A stretch of 64,000 bases of DNA from assembly GCF_010093535.1 (NCBI RefSeq), contig NW_022985200.1, forward strand, positions 355,871-419,870. Reading direction: 5' to 3'. The notes below the pieces were generated by a model. It had not been told where the DNA came from, ran no database searches, and saw nothing but the letters and a program-made list of their open reading frames with translations. The DNA comes from Lindgomyces ingoldianus. Its lineage: Eukaryota; Ascomycota; Dothideomycetes; Pleosporales; Lindgomycetaceae. Each line of letters opens with the position of its first letter. Within the stretch, counting starts at the first letter, position 1. Both the position numbers and the translations under genes were made by a program. Shown here one piece after another: positions 48,498 to 59,205 of the stretch.

Positions 48498-49575
48498 ACA
48501 ACTGAACAGAATTGCGAGCCCCTGTTTCGGAAGTGTTTCTACTACAGGTAGCTCAAAATGGTCGACCATTTCCCCGATAACGGACTTCCAGAACTCAGAG
48601 GCAACAGCAGCTGTATCAAAGATTGTCCCTTCTTGCATGAATACCGGTGTCAATTGACTGCTCAGACTGGCGGCTCTACACTGGCGACGCTGGCAACATA
48701 TGGAAGATTTGGTTACTCCTTTCGCGCGTCGACAAAATCTTCGCCTGTACAAAAAGAAATAGTCAAACCCTTTCGAAGTTACTCAATTACAATGCAAGTA
48801 CATACAGCAACGACCTTCACTAGGACCACCATTTATGGTAATGTCAGAACCAGTACCCAAGTCTCACCTCTGCTCTCCATTCTATACTCCTAGCAACAAA
48901 AAAGAGCCATGGATAAGGTCAAGGCCGTGCAATTTATCTTAACTATAGTATGTTTCGGAGGCCATGCTGCTGTGAAAGGATATATCAGAAGTGCCCTCAT
49001 GAGGACGTGAATTGCCCCGCAAAAGTTCTAATAGTAGATACCCATTAAGCAATCCTGAACCGAGGGGGTCCAAACCTTATGTCAAGCTGCACCTGAGAAC
49101 TAAAATGACCTTCTATTGCCAAAGTATAGAATTTGAAGTTGCTCTTGCTGCTGGCACCGCGCTGGAAGGATTAAGGTGCTTCATACTTCTTACCTAGGGC
49201 AGAACTAAAATGGTAAGGAAGTCTTATTGTGTACCCCAAAAATGCAGTGATTGAGTCTCCCGAGTATAGTGTGTCAGTTGGATTGAAGGATTTACCCCAA
49301 CTCTCTTCCCCAATCCGTGGGGAATTATCACCTCCCCTTGGGGATTGTCCTAGGCTATTTCAGCCATCAGCAACCTCGCTTACCAAGAACCTTACCTACC
49401 CTAGTTACCATTCCCCAACAGCCCGACCTTGGGGATATACGTAGTCAAAGCTCGGCCTCGGATCCGCGTATGTGGGGTAATATTAAGTTTACTTGCGCTG
49501 TCCTATTACTTGACCGATAAAATGAAGCAAAGTCCACACTCCTAATCTCACTCTCAGATTTTCGCTCTTCTGAAG
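48498..49575. other. Intergenic region upstream of the sugar transporter
   Basis: No supported gene. The 250 bp before the transporter are rich in CCCC/GGGG blocks; see the separate promoter entry. Confidence 0.5.
49317..49477. promoter_or_regulatory. Possible CreA-type sites in the transporter promoter
   Basis: Two GTGGGG hexamers (49317-49322 and 49472-49477) match the SYGGRG consensus of the carbon catabolite repressor CreA, and further TTGGGGA blocks lie between. A CGGATCCG palindrome is at 49459-49466. Short motifs such as these occur by chance, so support is weak, but repression by glucose would suit a sugar porter. Confidence 0.3.
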
Positions 49576-51388
49576 ATGGCAATCGCAAACCGCTACAATT
49601 TTTTAATTGTCTTCCTTGTGACGTTCGGGTCTTTAACATACGGCTACAACTCAGCCATTATTGGCTCCGTCATTGGCCTTCCATCTTTCTTCGAATACTT
49701 CGACATATCACTAACAGGGCCACATGCCGTGGAAGGCTCTAGAATTACTGGAGCTACAAATGGGCTCTTTGCTGGTGGCGGCCTCATTGGCTGCTTCATT
49801 ATAACATGGTTGGCAGATGTGGTCGGGAGGCAGAACTCGATTCAAGTAACAGCATCTCTCTGCGTTGTTGCTGGTGCCATTCAAGCTGGGTCGGTACATA
49901 TCGCCATGTTTTTGGTCGGAAGATTCCTCATGGGTAATATGCGCAGCCTTTTCTCAGATACGGTCTCTAACAAATGGGTCAGGTGTTGGAGTCGGTATGG
50001 TCAACGTCATCACTCCTCTTTATCAGAGCGAAATATCTCCAGCTCATTCTCGCGGACGAATGGTCGGTTCGCACGGATTTATCCTCTGTGTTGGCTATGT
50101 ATGGCCTCCCAGCTTTTCAAACGGTGAATCAACATTTTAACATTATTGCGCAGGCTTTGGCTGGATGGACGGGCTTTGGCTGCTACTACGTATCGTCTCA
50201 GCTGGTGCAATGGCGGTTATGTCTTGCATTGCAGGTTGTGCCACCGCTCTGCTTGCTGATGGGATCTCCTTGGCTACCGGAATCGCCTCGTCATCTAATG
50301 GCAAAGGATCGCCACGAGGAAGGCTTTCGCATCCTTTGCGATCTCCACCGCCTGCCTGGCGAGGAAGATGACATTCTGGCGCGTGAGCAATTTTACCAAA
50401 TTCGAAAGCAGCTTGATCTAGAGCGCCAAGAAGGCTGGAGACAAGGGTGGGTGAAAGGGTGGATTCTACTATTCCAGCGCAAGTCATATCGGAAACGTCT
50501 GCTCTTCGGATTCCTTACGCTGTAAGCCATCATTCCTACATCGCACTATCAACTACTGATTCTATCTTTGCAGGGGCCTTGTTCAGTCTACTGGGTGTCT
50601 GGTAATAAACAACTACCAGGTACTTCTTTACAATGGACTTAACCTGTACGGATCATTGCCGTTGATGCTTTACGCTCTGTGGGATACTTGGGCTGCTTTC
50701 ATGAATTTCATGAACTCGCTGTGGCTAGACAAGATAGGTCGCATTCCCATTATGGTTATAGGGCAGGTATGACTTTGTAGCTTCGTGGAATCTATCAGAG
50801 TACTGAGAATAGTCAGATTGGCTGCGCAGTGTCAGTGGCGGGCTTCACTGGCTGCGTAGCCACATACAGCGGAACGGATAACAAGATTGGAAATGGATTT
50901 GGAGTTTTCTTCCTCTATCTCTGTGAGTATTCATATACGCCTCAACGCTTGGCAATGAGTATTGACTTTAGGTAGTTGTGACATTCTTTGGTGGCTCCAT
51001 GGACGCCTCTTCCTACGTCTACGCTGGTGAGCTCTTCCCAACGTCCATACGAGCTCAAGGCGCCGGATTCAGCATCTCTGCGCTATTCTGCTTTTCTCTG
51101 ATATACACTATGTGTGCACCCGTTGCTTTCCACACCATCGGCTGGAAATACTACATCATCTTCATCGTCATGCCACTTTTTGGTGCAACTCTCATGTACC
51201 TTTTTTATCCTGAAACAAAGGGCTTGAGTCTTGAGGAGATTGGCGCTAAGTTTGGGGATGATGTCGCCGTTGATCTAACGCACATGGACGAAGAGGAGCG
51301 AAGAAAATTAGACAAGGGATTGGCGATGGGTTTGGAGGTTGAAAGGCTGGAGAATGAAGACACTGATGTTGAAAAGAGCAGGATTTAA
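49576..51388 (+). CDS. MFS sugar transporter
   Basis: Six exons: 49576-49933, 49983-50098, 50154-50521, 50574-50766, 50817-50922 and 50976-51388, giving 517 residues, the usual size for fungal sugar porters with twelve membrane segments. Motifs: GSLTYGYNSAIIGSVIG in the first segment, DVVGRQN after the second, GVGVGMVNVITPLYQSEISP, the central PWLPESPRHL, and FYPETKGLSLEEIG at the end. For the last intron the acceptor AGGTAG at 50975 keeps the frame (FVTFFGGSMDASSYVYAGE), while the nearer AG would give a stop. It is a proton symporter or facilitator for a sugar or related polyol; the substrate cannot be told. Confidence 0.92.
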
Positions 51389-51694
51389 TTTTGTGCTGCT
51401 ATGTATGGAGTCTGTTGGAAAATGGCATCCATACGGAGTGCAGGCTTTCTAATGCCTAGAGAGCAACTGGGAGTAGGGGTGTTTTCACGTATAAAAAATG
51501 GTATGAATCTTCAGGATTGAGCATATGTAGGGTACCTGGAACGTCTCACAACGATTGTGGAGTGTACCGCGTTATCTCGAGGTCTAAAAGTCCTGTAAGG
51601 TGGGAGTGGTTCTGAGACTTTTATTGAAGATACAAATTGTGAAAAGAGACAGGACGTAGCATGGAAAGGTTGTCGAGGCTCTCTTCAGCTAGAA
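51389..51694. other. 3' flank of the sugar transporter
   Basis: About 300 bp of transporter 3' flank, with nothing recognised. Confidence 0.5.
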
Positions 51695-52260
51695 CTAGAG
51701 GATGCGAAGTAGATACTGGTCACTGCTTTTCCCCACCAACTCATGCAGTCTGAACTTTGATATACATGTCTTGGAGCCACTCGTTCCCTGAGCATCTGTA
51801 TCTAACTCTCTGTTGAAACCACCGCCTTCGCTTTTGACTCGCTGGATATCGATCTTGACACCAGAGCCCCAGTTTAGGAGCTCGTCCTGGACTTCACGGT
51901 ATGAGAAATAAGGCAGGCTGTATCCTTATCCCCTGAAGTATGAATATCTCTGGGAAAGACGAACGAAGGATCGGAGTCTTTCTAGCCCCTCCCAGAGAAT
52001 ATCGTCCACAGCGAACCGCTCTTTCCATTTCTTGGCTACTAAGAGCACCTAAGTTATAACCGACCTGCTTAGGGTTTCAGCTTCACTGACTTAAATAAGA
52101 GCCTTGATGCTTTCTAATCTCTCCACCTCCTCGGTCTGAGCGACCAATTTGTCAAGCCTTTTAACGGTCATCGATACCTCATAATACTTAAATCATTCAT
52201 TAACGTTGCATTCGTGCTGACAGAGCATCGGGAACTGTTAACTCAGCGCTTTAACGTGAA
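51695..52260 (-). pseudogene. Decayed protein-coding remnant with RIP-like nonsense changes
   Basis: One frame on the minus strand reads as plausible protein over about 185 codons with no frameshift, yet is broken by five stops at 52240-52238, 52195-52193, 52093-52091, 52051-52049 and 51928-51926, before a final stop at 51697-51695. Protein-like blocks include KKWKERFAVDDILWEGLER, SYREVQDELLNWGSG and KRLDKLVAQTEEVERLE. Three stops are TAA and one TAG, each one CpA-to-TpA change away from a Gln codon; the fifth is TGA. That pattern is the mark of repeat-induced point mutation (RIP). The parent family is not recognised. The 5' end is uncertain and could extend further right. Confidence 0.65.
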
Positions 52261-53256
52261 CCGGGTGTTACGTGAACAACCAAAAGTAGGGACCAGAAAC
52301 CCATCCGTGCTTTCATCGGAAAGGAGACGGCGTACTGGGCCCAATTTGACAGTAATATCTGGCAATTTATCGATTTGATTTCAAACCCTGCTTTACCACC
52401 CACCTTGCTCGCTTGGCTGTGGGTAACCATTCAGTCCCCGTGCTTCCTACCCACCGCCTCCTGCCAGAGGCCTGTGGAAAAGGGCTTCTTCCTGGATAAA
52501 TTCGGTGTACGGTTGCTGAGTGTGTGTGGAATTCCTGCTGATATCAGTTAACAGCTGGCGTTTATGTGAGCTATTCAGATCAGCCCAGTGCTCTTTGGAT
52601 AGCACAATACATTATACCAATTTACTTAAAAAGAAATTTTGGGATCGTGGGAGAGGGGCCAGGCTGGCAAATTCGGTTTGGTGTGCGACCCAGAACGTGA
52701 TTTCAACGACGTTAAAACCAAACATGTTCGTTGCTTTGGAATCGTTGTATTTACTGACCTCATCATATGGTCCCCGATCTCTGCTTCAAACACTGTTCGC
52801 CTAAGTGTTGGGCAGGCGATCGCTTTCTTTAGCAGGTAGTCCTAACCTCTTCTACTCTTATTGGAACAAATTCAGGCCTATCGAATGCTGCCGGGTCAAC
52901 CTGAACACCTTTGTACTACAAGGGTCATCCTTTGTAAAGTACGGGGATTGGCTGGGTAAGAATTATGGGGTATGGATTAATTTCTTCTTGATGGAGAGTC
53001 ATAATTCAAAGGGGGTGAGGGTGAGAGAGACCTCGAAAGCCCCGCCCGCGGCTCCTCTCATTAGAGACTCTGTGCTTGTGTTAGTATACGGACTCTAGTA
53101 ACGACTAACAAATTGATATATAGAGTATAAAAAAGACGATTAGTGTATGTATAATGTGAAGGCTATCTATGCTAAAATAGTATAATTGGTCAATTACTGC
53201 TTTTGGCAACTCCAGCAGGAGCTATGGGAGAGAGGTTACGAGAATTGCCCTGTCAT
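52261..53256. other. Intergenic, partly A/T-rich
   Basis: No supported gene. The stretch 53,095-53,190 is strongly A/T-rich with stops in all frames. Possible continuation of the mutated relic at 51,695-52,260. Confidence 0.45.
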
Positions 53257-54703
53257 TTAAACCGAGCTGTCACCGACAGGCTGCGGTGGTGCCTTCACCT
53301 CGTGTTCCTTCCTAATGGCAAGATCTGGCTTCGCCTTCAATGCGTCTCGAATCTCTTGGACTGACTTTCCATCCCACGACGCATAACCCAAATGGCTCAG
53401 CGGGTGAAGCAACATGTTATCTTCCTGGTTAACAAAGTCATCCGTCTCCGGCGGTGGTCGGCTGATAATTACATCGATGTCCTGACGAATCTGGTTGCAG
53501 AAAGAGTCGAGAGGCAGGTCGTTTACATCGACTCCAAATGGATTCTCGATCTCGCGGCCAATCAGTGCAATCCCGAGAATGATATATGCGGAAAACATAG
53601 AGGCAGGGATTGTGACCCAACCAAGAGACTTGAACAGCTGGAAGGGGAGAAGGAGAATGTACACCCATGTAATTTGGCCAATGGCAATAGAATAAGCAAT
53701 TGGGAGAGGAGTGTTGAGGATCCGATCGGTGCCGGTGAGAACGTCGTTCATGGTGGTCAATGCATTCAGTGATTGGGTCTGATAGATGGAGACCTTGAAC
53801 GTGCCATTGTCGTAGATGGTCTTCATGTAAGCCGAGAGGTGGTTCAGAATCTCTAGAGGCAGATTGCCAAGCGGCTGAGTGGCGTTCTTGACTAGCTTTC
53901 GCGGGTTTGACTCTGCGAACGACAAGCCGAGGAATTCTCCGGTGCTCTTCCAGAAAGATTTCTTTTTCTGGACATCAGGTTCACTAGCCGCCTTTGCGAA
54001 CGTATCGAGGTGGCCAACAAGGTGTTTCAGGTCGTCGTAGTGGGTGAATGGCTCGAATCGGAGCTTGTGTTTTAGTGCCACCGAGTATGCGACAATAAGA
54101 TTCATGCAGCTGATTTTGGCGAGCAAGTCCTTCTTGCCTAGATCTCCCTGCCTCTCATCTGCGTGAATCCACACAAGGCGTGCGAGGTTCTGAGAAGCGA
54201 GAGTCAATTGGGCCCAGTATTTGCGACCTTCTCCATAGCGTTCGTACGCGGTTGAACTGCGAAAGCTGAGGGCCAAGCCAACGACGAAACCGAGGACTGT
54301 CAAAAGGAGCTGGCTGATACCGACTAGAAAGACATTATAAGATTGAGAGAAGGGGAAGAGAGCTGGAGTTGGACTCACGGTCATGGATAAATTTAGAAAT
54401 GCAGGTAATGAGCGTCGACCAAGCCCCGACAAACAACAACGGCAAGACCATCTCGGGCGTGATACTACCATGGAGTCGCAAGAAGACAGGCCATTTTGAA
54501 TGGTGGTCTAGGTCACGAGGGCCAAACTGGTGAGTGTTGTTAGGGAGAAACTTGTAAAATGAGCTTCCGCATCTGCAGTAACTTACGAAATATTCGTCCA
54601 AGTCGGCACTGTCATCAGACCTCTGGCTCTTGGGTTTAGGTGTCCCGGCTTTGTCGCCATTGGACACTGTCGTCGCCGGGTGCGGTTTCTCGGTCGATGT
54701 CAT
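53257..54703 (-). CDS. Bestrophin-like (UPF0187) membrane channel protein
   Basis: Three exons on the minus strand: 54703-54587, 54526-54379 and 54323-53257, giving 443 residues. The first intron is 60 nt (GTAAGT donor, CACCAG acceptor) and contains no in-frame stop, so retention would insert 20 residues. Splicing gives DEYF then FGPRDLDHHSKWPVFLRLHGS, matching the family start. The second joins to LGISQLLLTVLGFVVGLALSFRSSTAYERYGEGRKYW, the conserved bestrophin block. Hydrophobic segments follow at ITWVYILLLPFQLF and ASMFSAYIILGIALIG, then the IENPFGVDVNDLPLD motif. Homologues form pentameric anion channels. The N-terminal 40 residues are hydrophilic and disordered. The ATG at 54703 is preferred over the one 14 codons upstream. 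Confidence 0.9.
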
Positions 54704-55350
54704 CTTGAGAGAAACGAAAAGGAAAGGAGTGTTGTACTCTCGCAAATACGGGGGCTATGCCGTTGTCCAAATATCGCACTGTCGCGTGCCCCTGCTTCTA
54801 GCGGCGTCTTGTCCCTGGTGCTTTGACACTCGTGGCGCGCTTAATATGACTTCACGAAGAAGTCAAGTTACTCTGCCTTTTGCCCTCCGCAGCCAATGAG
54901 AGGCCATGCTGAAGTATAACGACAGCGGGCCGTCTCGGCGCCAAGCGAGGCACGCGAGTGGAAGAGCGCAAACGGCTAAGCGGATGCGCTGGCGAGCCGT
55001 GATTGAAGAGTTTGTTTAGCTCCAGGGGGTTGTAGTGGCCCTTTAGATTGGTGAGAACGCACAGGGGGAACCCTAGGTTTCGAAACAGCAAGATATTCCA
55101 CGCCACTCGTGCACCTCCAGCGCCTGGTTTTCTTGGGCTGAAAGCAGCGAGGCCGCCTTCAATTTGAGGCAAAGCACATTCGTAAGACAGATAATGAATG
55201 ATTCTACAGTATGATAGAACATATCATGGAAGATGAATAGAAAATGCTTAATCTGTTGGACGCTTTGCCTGAATCATGAAGAAAGTTAGCAGGACGCAAA
55301 CATCTGACATGAATTACCCCTTTCTCTAATTCTGTATCTCTTCATGTTTC
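54704..55350. other. Intergenic, nothing recognised
   Basis: Promoter and leader of the bestrophin-like gene and 3' flank of the SDR at 55351. No supported gene. Confidence 0.5.
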
Positions 55351-56270
55351 TTAACAATCCACGCCCATTCCCTCCAGGATCTTTCCCAGACTTCCTCTCC
55401 AAGCCGTTACCCCCAGCTCACTGAATCCTGGCACCGTGACTTCCTTCAACATCTTTCCTTCTGGGCCTTTCTCGGACAAGCCCTTCATCGCCAAATCCAG
55501 GTACTCTTCAAGAGGCATTGGAGGAGGCGCACGATCTCCAAGCGTCGCATTCACCTTGTCGCGGAAGCCAGCGTCGAGCGCAGTATCAACGTAAGGAGGT
55601 GACAGCTCGCAGATTGAGAGGTTCTTCTTCACAACCTCGGGAGCATAATTTAGCTGCTGGCGGAGTGTAAGGGCAAAGTAATGGATTCCAGTCTTTGTGG
55701 GACAATAAACAGGATAAAAGCCAAGCGGAATGTATGCCAGCCCTGAGGTGACAAAAATTAGATTTGCGGTCTTCCCTTCGCTTGCAAGGGAAGCTAGGAA
55801 GGGGACAAAGGTACGGGAGAGGATAATGGGTGCGGTGAGATTGGTGTTGATTTCCGAGGTGATCATAGAATCGTTAGATTCGGCAGGGTTGAAGAACGAG
55901 AACGACTCCATCTTGCCGGCCATCATGACGATCGTGTCGATGTCGGGATATTGCTTGAGGACTTTAGAGGCGTGTTTCCCCAAGTCCGCGAGGTTAACAA
56001 CATCCCACTGCAGGTGTTAGCTTAACTGGTGGGAGGACGGAGTAATAATTCTCATACCTGGTAGGTCTCGAGACCTTTCATCTCCTTTGCCAAAGTATCA
56101 AGCCTGTACATTCATTACATTCAATTGCCTCAAATCCAGGTTTCAGCTGCTTGCCGGCTCTGACGTCGTCCAGTGATTATTACTCTCTTGCCCAAGGCGT
56201 AGAAACGACGTGCGAATCCTTCTCCGAGGCCAGAAGTCCCCCCAATGATGAGAATTGTAGAAGAATCCAT
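55351..56270 (-). CDS. Short-chain dehydrogenase (DltE-like) with a GC-AG intron
   Basis: Three exons on the minus strand: 56270-56155, 56103-56058 and 56007-55351, giving 272 residues. The first intron (51 bp) has donor CG/GCAAGC, a GC-AG intron; no GT donor nearby keeps the frame, while this one yields TGRRQSRLDTLAKEMKG, the expected SDR sequence. The second intron is 50 bp with a GTATGA donor. Motifs: GGTSGLGEG at residues 10-18, MMAGKM in place of NNAG, FVTSGLAY, and catalytic YCPTK. This is the fungal group close to DltE-like oxidoreductases; no defined substrate. An in-frame ATG 32 codons upstream exists but adds no family sequence. It ends VDC, with no peroxisomal signal. Confidence 0.87.
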
Positions 56271-57241
56271 TAAACAAGAACTGATTTGTCTTGGAGACCT
56301 GTTTTGGATGCGTTGATGGTGTTGATTGATTGCTGACTCAACTGCGTGAGAGGCGGCATCCTCCAAGAGGAGCCGTCTCTTATAGATAGACTGATGGACT
56401 TGAAGCTGTAAATTATATCCGTGACGAACGTTATTCGCAAATATTCGAGAGAATCCGGATGAATGAAGTCATACATCATCTCCGGTTTTCACTTTTTGGT
56501 CCGAGAATTTGACGCTGTATCATTCGCGAGAACTTAGCTTGACCGATGATGGGATTAAGACCGGTAATGCCGAGTTCGCACCTTGGTGCCAAGTCCTCTC
56601 TACAAAACTAGTTTTCCCACGACCACATCTTTTCTGTATTCTAGAAACCCACGTTGGGGTGAGGGCGTTTACGATCTGCGTCGAGCCTTGCCACACACTG
56701 CACCTACTGTTTACGACGATTCCAAGGTTTCCCAGAACAGCTCCGCATGCCCTTCGGTTTCTGGTTTTTATTTGGACTGAAGTGTTAACTCAAGGTTGGC
56801 CCACGTCCTACCCGCATATATAATTAGCCATGATATAAAGCTAGGAACACTTGCATGGAATAAGTCAAGCGAACCATTTCCCATGGCCTAATGAGATGTG
56901 AAAACGATAATGTAATTGGTAGTTTAGTAGCGGCTGCGAGAGAGGGCGTTTGATCTTTGAAACCCGACGCTCTAGATGGCATCAGCATGAACCTGTCGGC
57001 ACGAGACAGAATTGCCAAGAATGTGGAAGAGAGGATGAGTGCGTAGGACGAGATATAATTCGGCGAGTTCATTACAGAGTTCCAAAGAGGATTCTGTCCA
57101 CAACGTCACCCTTGATTCGTTAGAAGAGTCCATTGACAAGTGAACCTCTCTCATTAGAGAACTACTTTTGGGGTGACTCTGACATGTCCTAAACCGCAGG
57201 GGGTTTAACCTAGAAGTCTTGTAAACACCCGGTCGTTCCCG
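56271..57241. other. Intergenic, nothing recognised
   Basis: About 970 bp with only short frames that lack family features. Left part is the SDR promoter; right part is the RidA 3' flank. Confidence 0.5.
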
Positions 57242-57874
57242 TTACAGCTTGCTCTCCTTACCAGCAAGCGCAATACACTCGATCTCGACCGGGACGCCCT
57301 TCGGCAGCTGCTTGACTGCCACGCAGCTTCGAGCAGGCTTGTGCGCAAAGACTTTCTCATAGGTTGCATTCATCTCACCAAAATTACCCATATCATCTAG
57401 GAAGACGTTGACCTGAAGAGGGCTTTGAGCACTTGCTCTTGAGTAATTGCGGGTTGCTGCTGCACATACCTTCACTACCCTGCTGATGTCGCTCCCCGCC
57501 TCCTGGAGAATAGCAATGATGTTATTGCAGCACACCGCCGTCTTTTCTCCAATGCTTCCCTCGACAAGCTTTCCATCCTTGTCTGCGGGGATCTGGCCAG
57601 AGACAAATATGTGCGGGCCGGCTATGATTGCCTGGGACTGTTGTCCTGTCAGTTGTCTGAGGAAGCCTCGGTCGGAGCGGGGCTGAGACGGGCAAGGCGA
57701 CGAAGCGAAGCCGCAAATGCTTTACTATGGAAGTGGCTTGCGTTGGAGTAAGACAGGAGGACATACATAAGGCCCAGCAGCTGCCGTTGATTAGTAACCA
57801 TCAGTCATGCGCGGCAGAGGTGAGTATTTACGTGGGCAGGCATTGGCAGTGAGGACCTTCTTGATGTCGGACAT
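57242..57874 (-). CDS. RidA/YjgF imine deaminase ending in SKL
   Basis: Four exons on the minus strand: 57874-57832, 57780-57767 (a 14-nt microexon), 57637-57470 and 57412-57242, giving 131 residues, the normal RidA size. Splicing joins AGPY to SQAIIAGPHIFVSGQIPAD and later RVVK to VNVFLDDMGNF; the active-site Arg lies in KPARSCVAV. RidA hydrolyses reactive 2-iminobutyrate and 2-aminoacrylate made by PLP enzymes such as threonine dehydratase. The protein ends KESKL, a PTS1 signal. The frame is also open upstream to ATGs at 58012 and 58057, adding 46 or 61 residues rich in Arg, Ser and Leu with few acidic residues, like a mitochondrial presequence of Mmf1-type RidA. Dual targeting by alternative starts is therefore possible. 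The APRT gene lies 547 bp upstream on the same strand. Confidence 0.9.
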
Positions 57875-58421
57875 GGTGTGGCGCTGTGAGGCAGGTGCAG
57901 TTTGGGGATGGAAGATGAGGAAGCGGCGGTGGAGAATTGGCTGGCCGCGAGACACGGAGTGTAAGAGTTGGGAAGGAAGAGCGCGCAATTTACTGTATGG
58001 TGAGCCGGGCATGAACGCGTGAAAATCCGCAGAGGCTATCGTCGGGAGGTTCACCATAGGCCCTGACGCATGCCGAATCGGGCGGTCGCAACCCTGGACT
58101 GGGAAGGTGGGGGTGGCCGGCTGCCGTCTTTCGGAGCTACTGGGCCTTAGTTGGCGTGATTGTGGATGGAGGGGCAGGGCTAGGGCCCCCCAAAATTTTT
58201 GGCCGTAGCATCGCAGCGATCAAAGCATTATATTCGAGTCTGAAACACTCAGTCGCCTGTCTATTTAGCCTTCGTGAATGCCACGTTAGAGGTGAGAATA
58301 TCATGTTGCCGGATCCGTCAGTGTAAGGGCTGCGGAGCCCGAGGTATTATGCAATATGTGCCCCGTGAGAAACCAAAGCGCCTTTCCCATGCAGAATAAC
58401 CCTAGGTGTCGAGCAGGAGGA
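57875..58421. other. Upstream region of RidA, may encode an N-terminal extension
   Basis: The first 183 bp hold an in-frame upstream extension of RidA (see that entry). The rest has no supported gene. Confidence 0.45.
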
Positions 58422-59205
58422 TCATGACTTCGCCTGGCTTGACAAAAGCGTATACACGGGCGCATCAAGCTTTGCGCGTCCCTGCAGGAAGTCCAATTCA
58501 AGAATGAAGACGTAGCCAAGCAACTCGCCTCCAAGCTTCTTCACCAGCGACCCTGCTGCTGCCGCTGAGCCGCCTACACATGCTAGTCAGTCGTCGTCCT
58601 GTCTTGTTTCTGAAAGCCTGCGTACCTGTAGCAATGATGTCGTCCACCACTAGGACCTTCTGTCCCCTTTTCACCGCGTCGCTCTGCATCTGAAAATAAT
58701 CTTCGCCGTATTCCTTGACAAAGCTGGCCGTCTCGCATTTTCCAGGCAACTTGCCTCTCTTCCTCACGGGAACAAATCCCGCGCCGAGTCGGAGAGCTAG
58801 GCTCGGGCCAAAGAGAAAGCCGCGAGCATCCAAGCCCACCACGACATCGGGGGGCTGTTCGTAGGCCTGCAACACATGCAGCTCCAGGGCCCGTATCAGC
58901 GTCCCGTGCAGCGCACAATCCGCAAAGATCGGGAATATGTCTTCGAATATGATCCCAGGGGAGGGGAAGTCCTCAAACTGACGCAGCGAGCCTCTCAGCC
59001 TTGTCGTGAGAAGGTTCAGCTCGGAGCTTATCGCAGGACTGGTGAATTCGGGGGCGCGGGAGGAGGCGGTGGAGGGGAGTCTTCCTTCTCGGGCATTGTT
59101 GGACTCGAGTGTAGGATCAGGCTTCTGAAGCGGGGGGTGTTCGGCTGTAGCAGAGGGTTTGGTGGGTGGTTTCGCGATCGTGTTGTCGTGCGTGGTGGGT
59201 GGCAT
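58422..59205 (-). CDS. Adenine phosphoribosyltransferase
   Basis: Two exons on the minus strand, 59205-58626 and 58573-58422, with a 52-bp intron (GTACGC donor, TAG acceptor) that splits the PRPP motif, giving 243 residues. After joining it reads [14 protein letters not shown] at residues 184-197, the type I PRTase PRPP loop. [11 protein letters not shown] (80-90) and [10 protein letters not shown] (124-133) are diagnostic for APRT over other PRTases. It makes AMP from adenine and PRPP in purine salvage. About 60 N-terminal residues, rich in Pro, Ser and Thr, precede the core and are likely disordered. An in-frame ATG at 59379 would add 58 residues without homology; I prefer 59205. Neighbours are RidA and a fusion carrying a purine synthesis domain, all on this strand. 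Confidence 0.92.
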
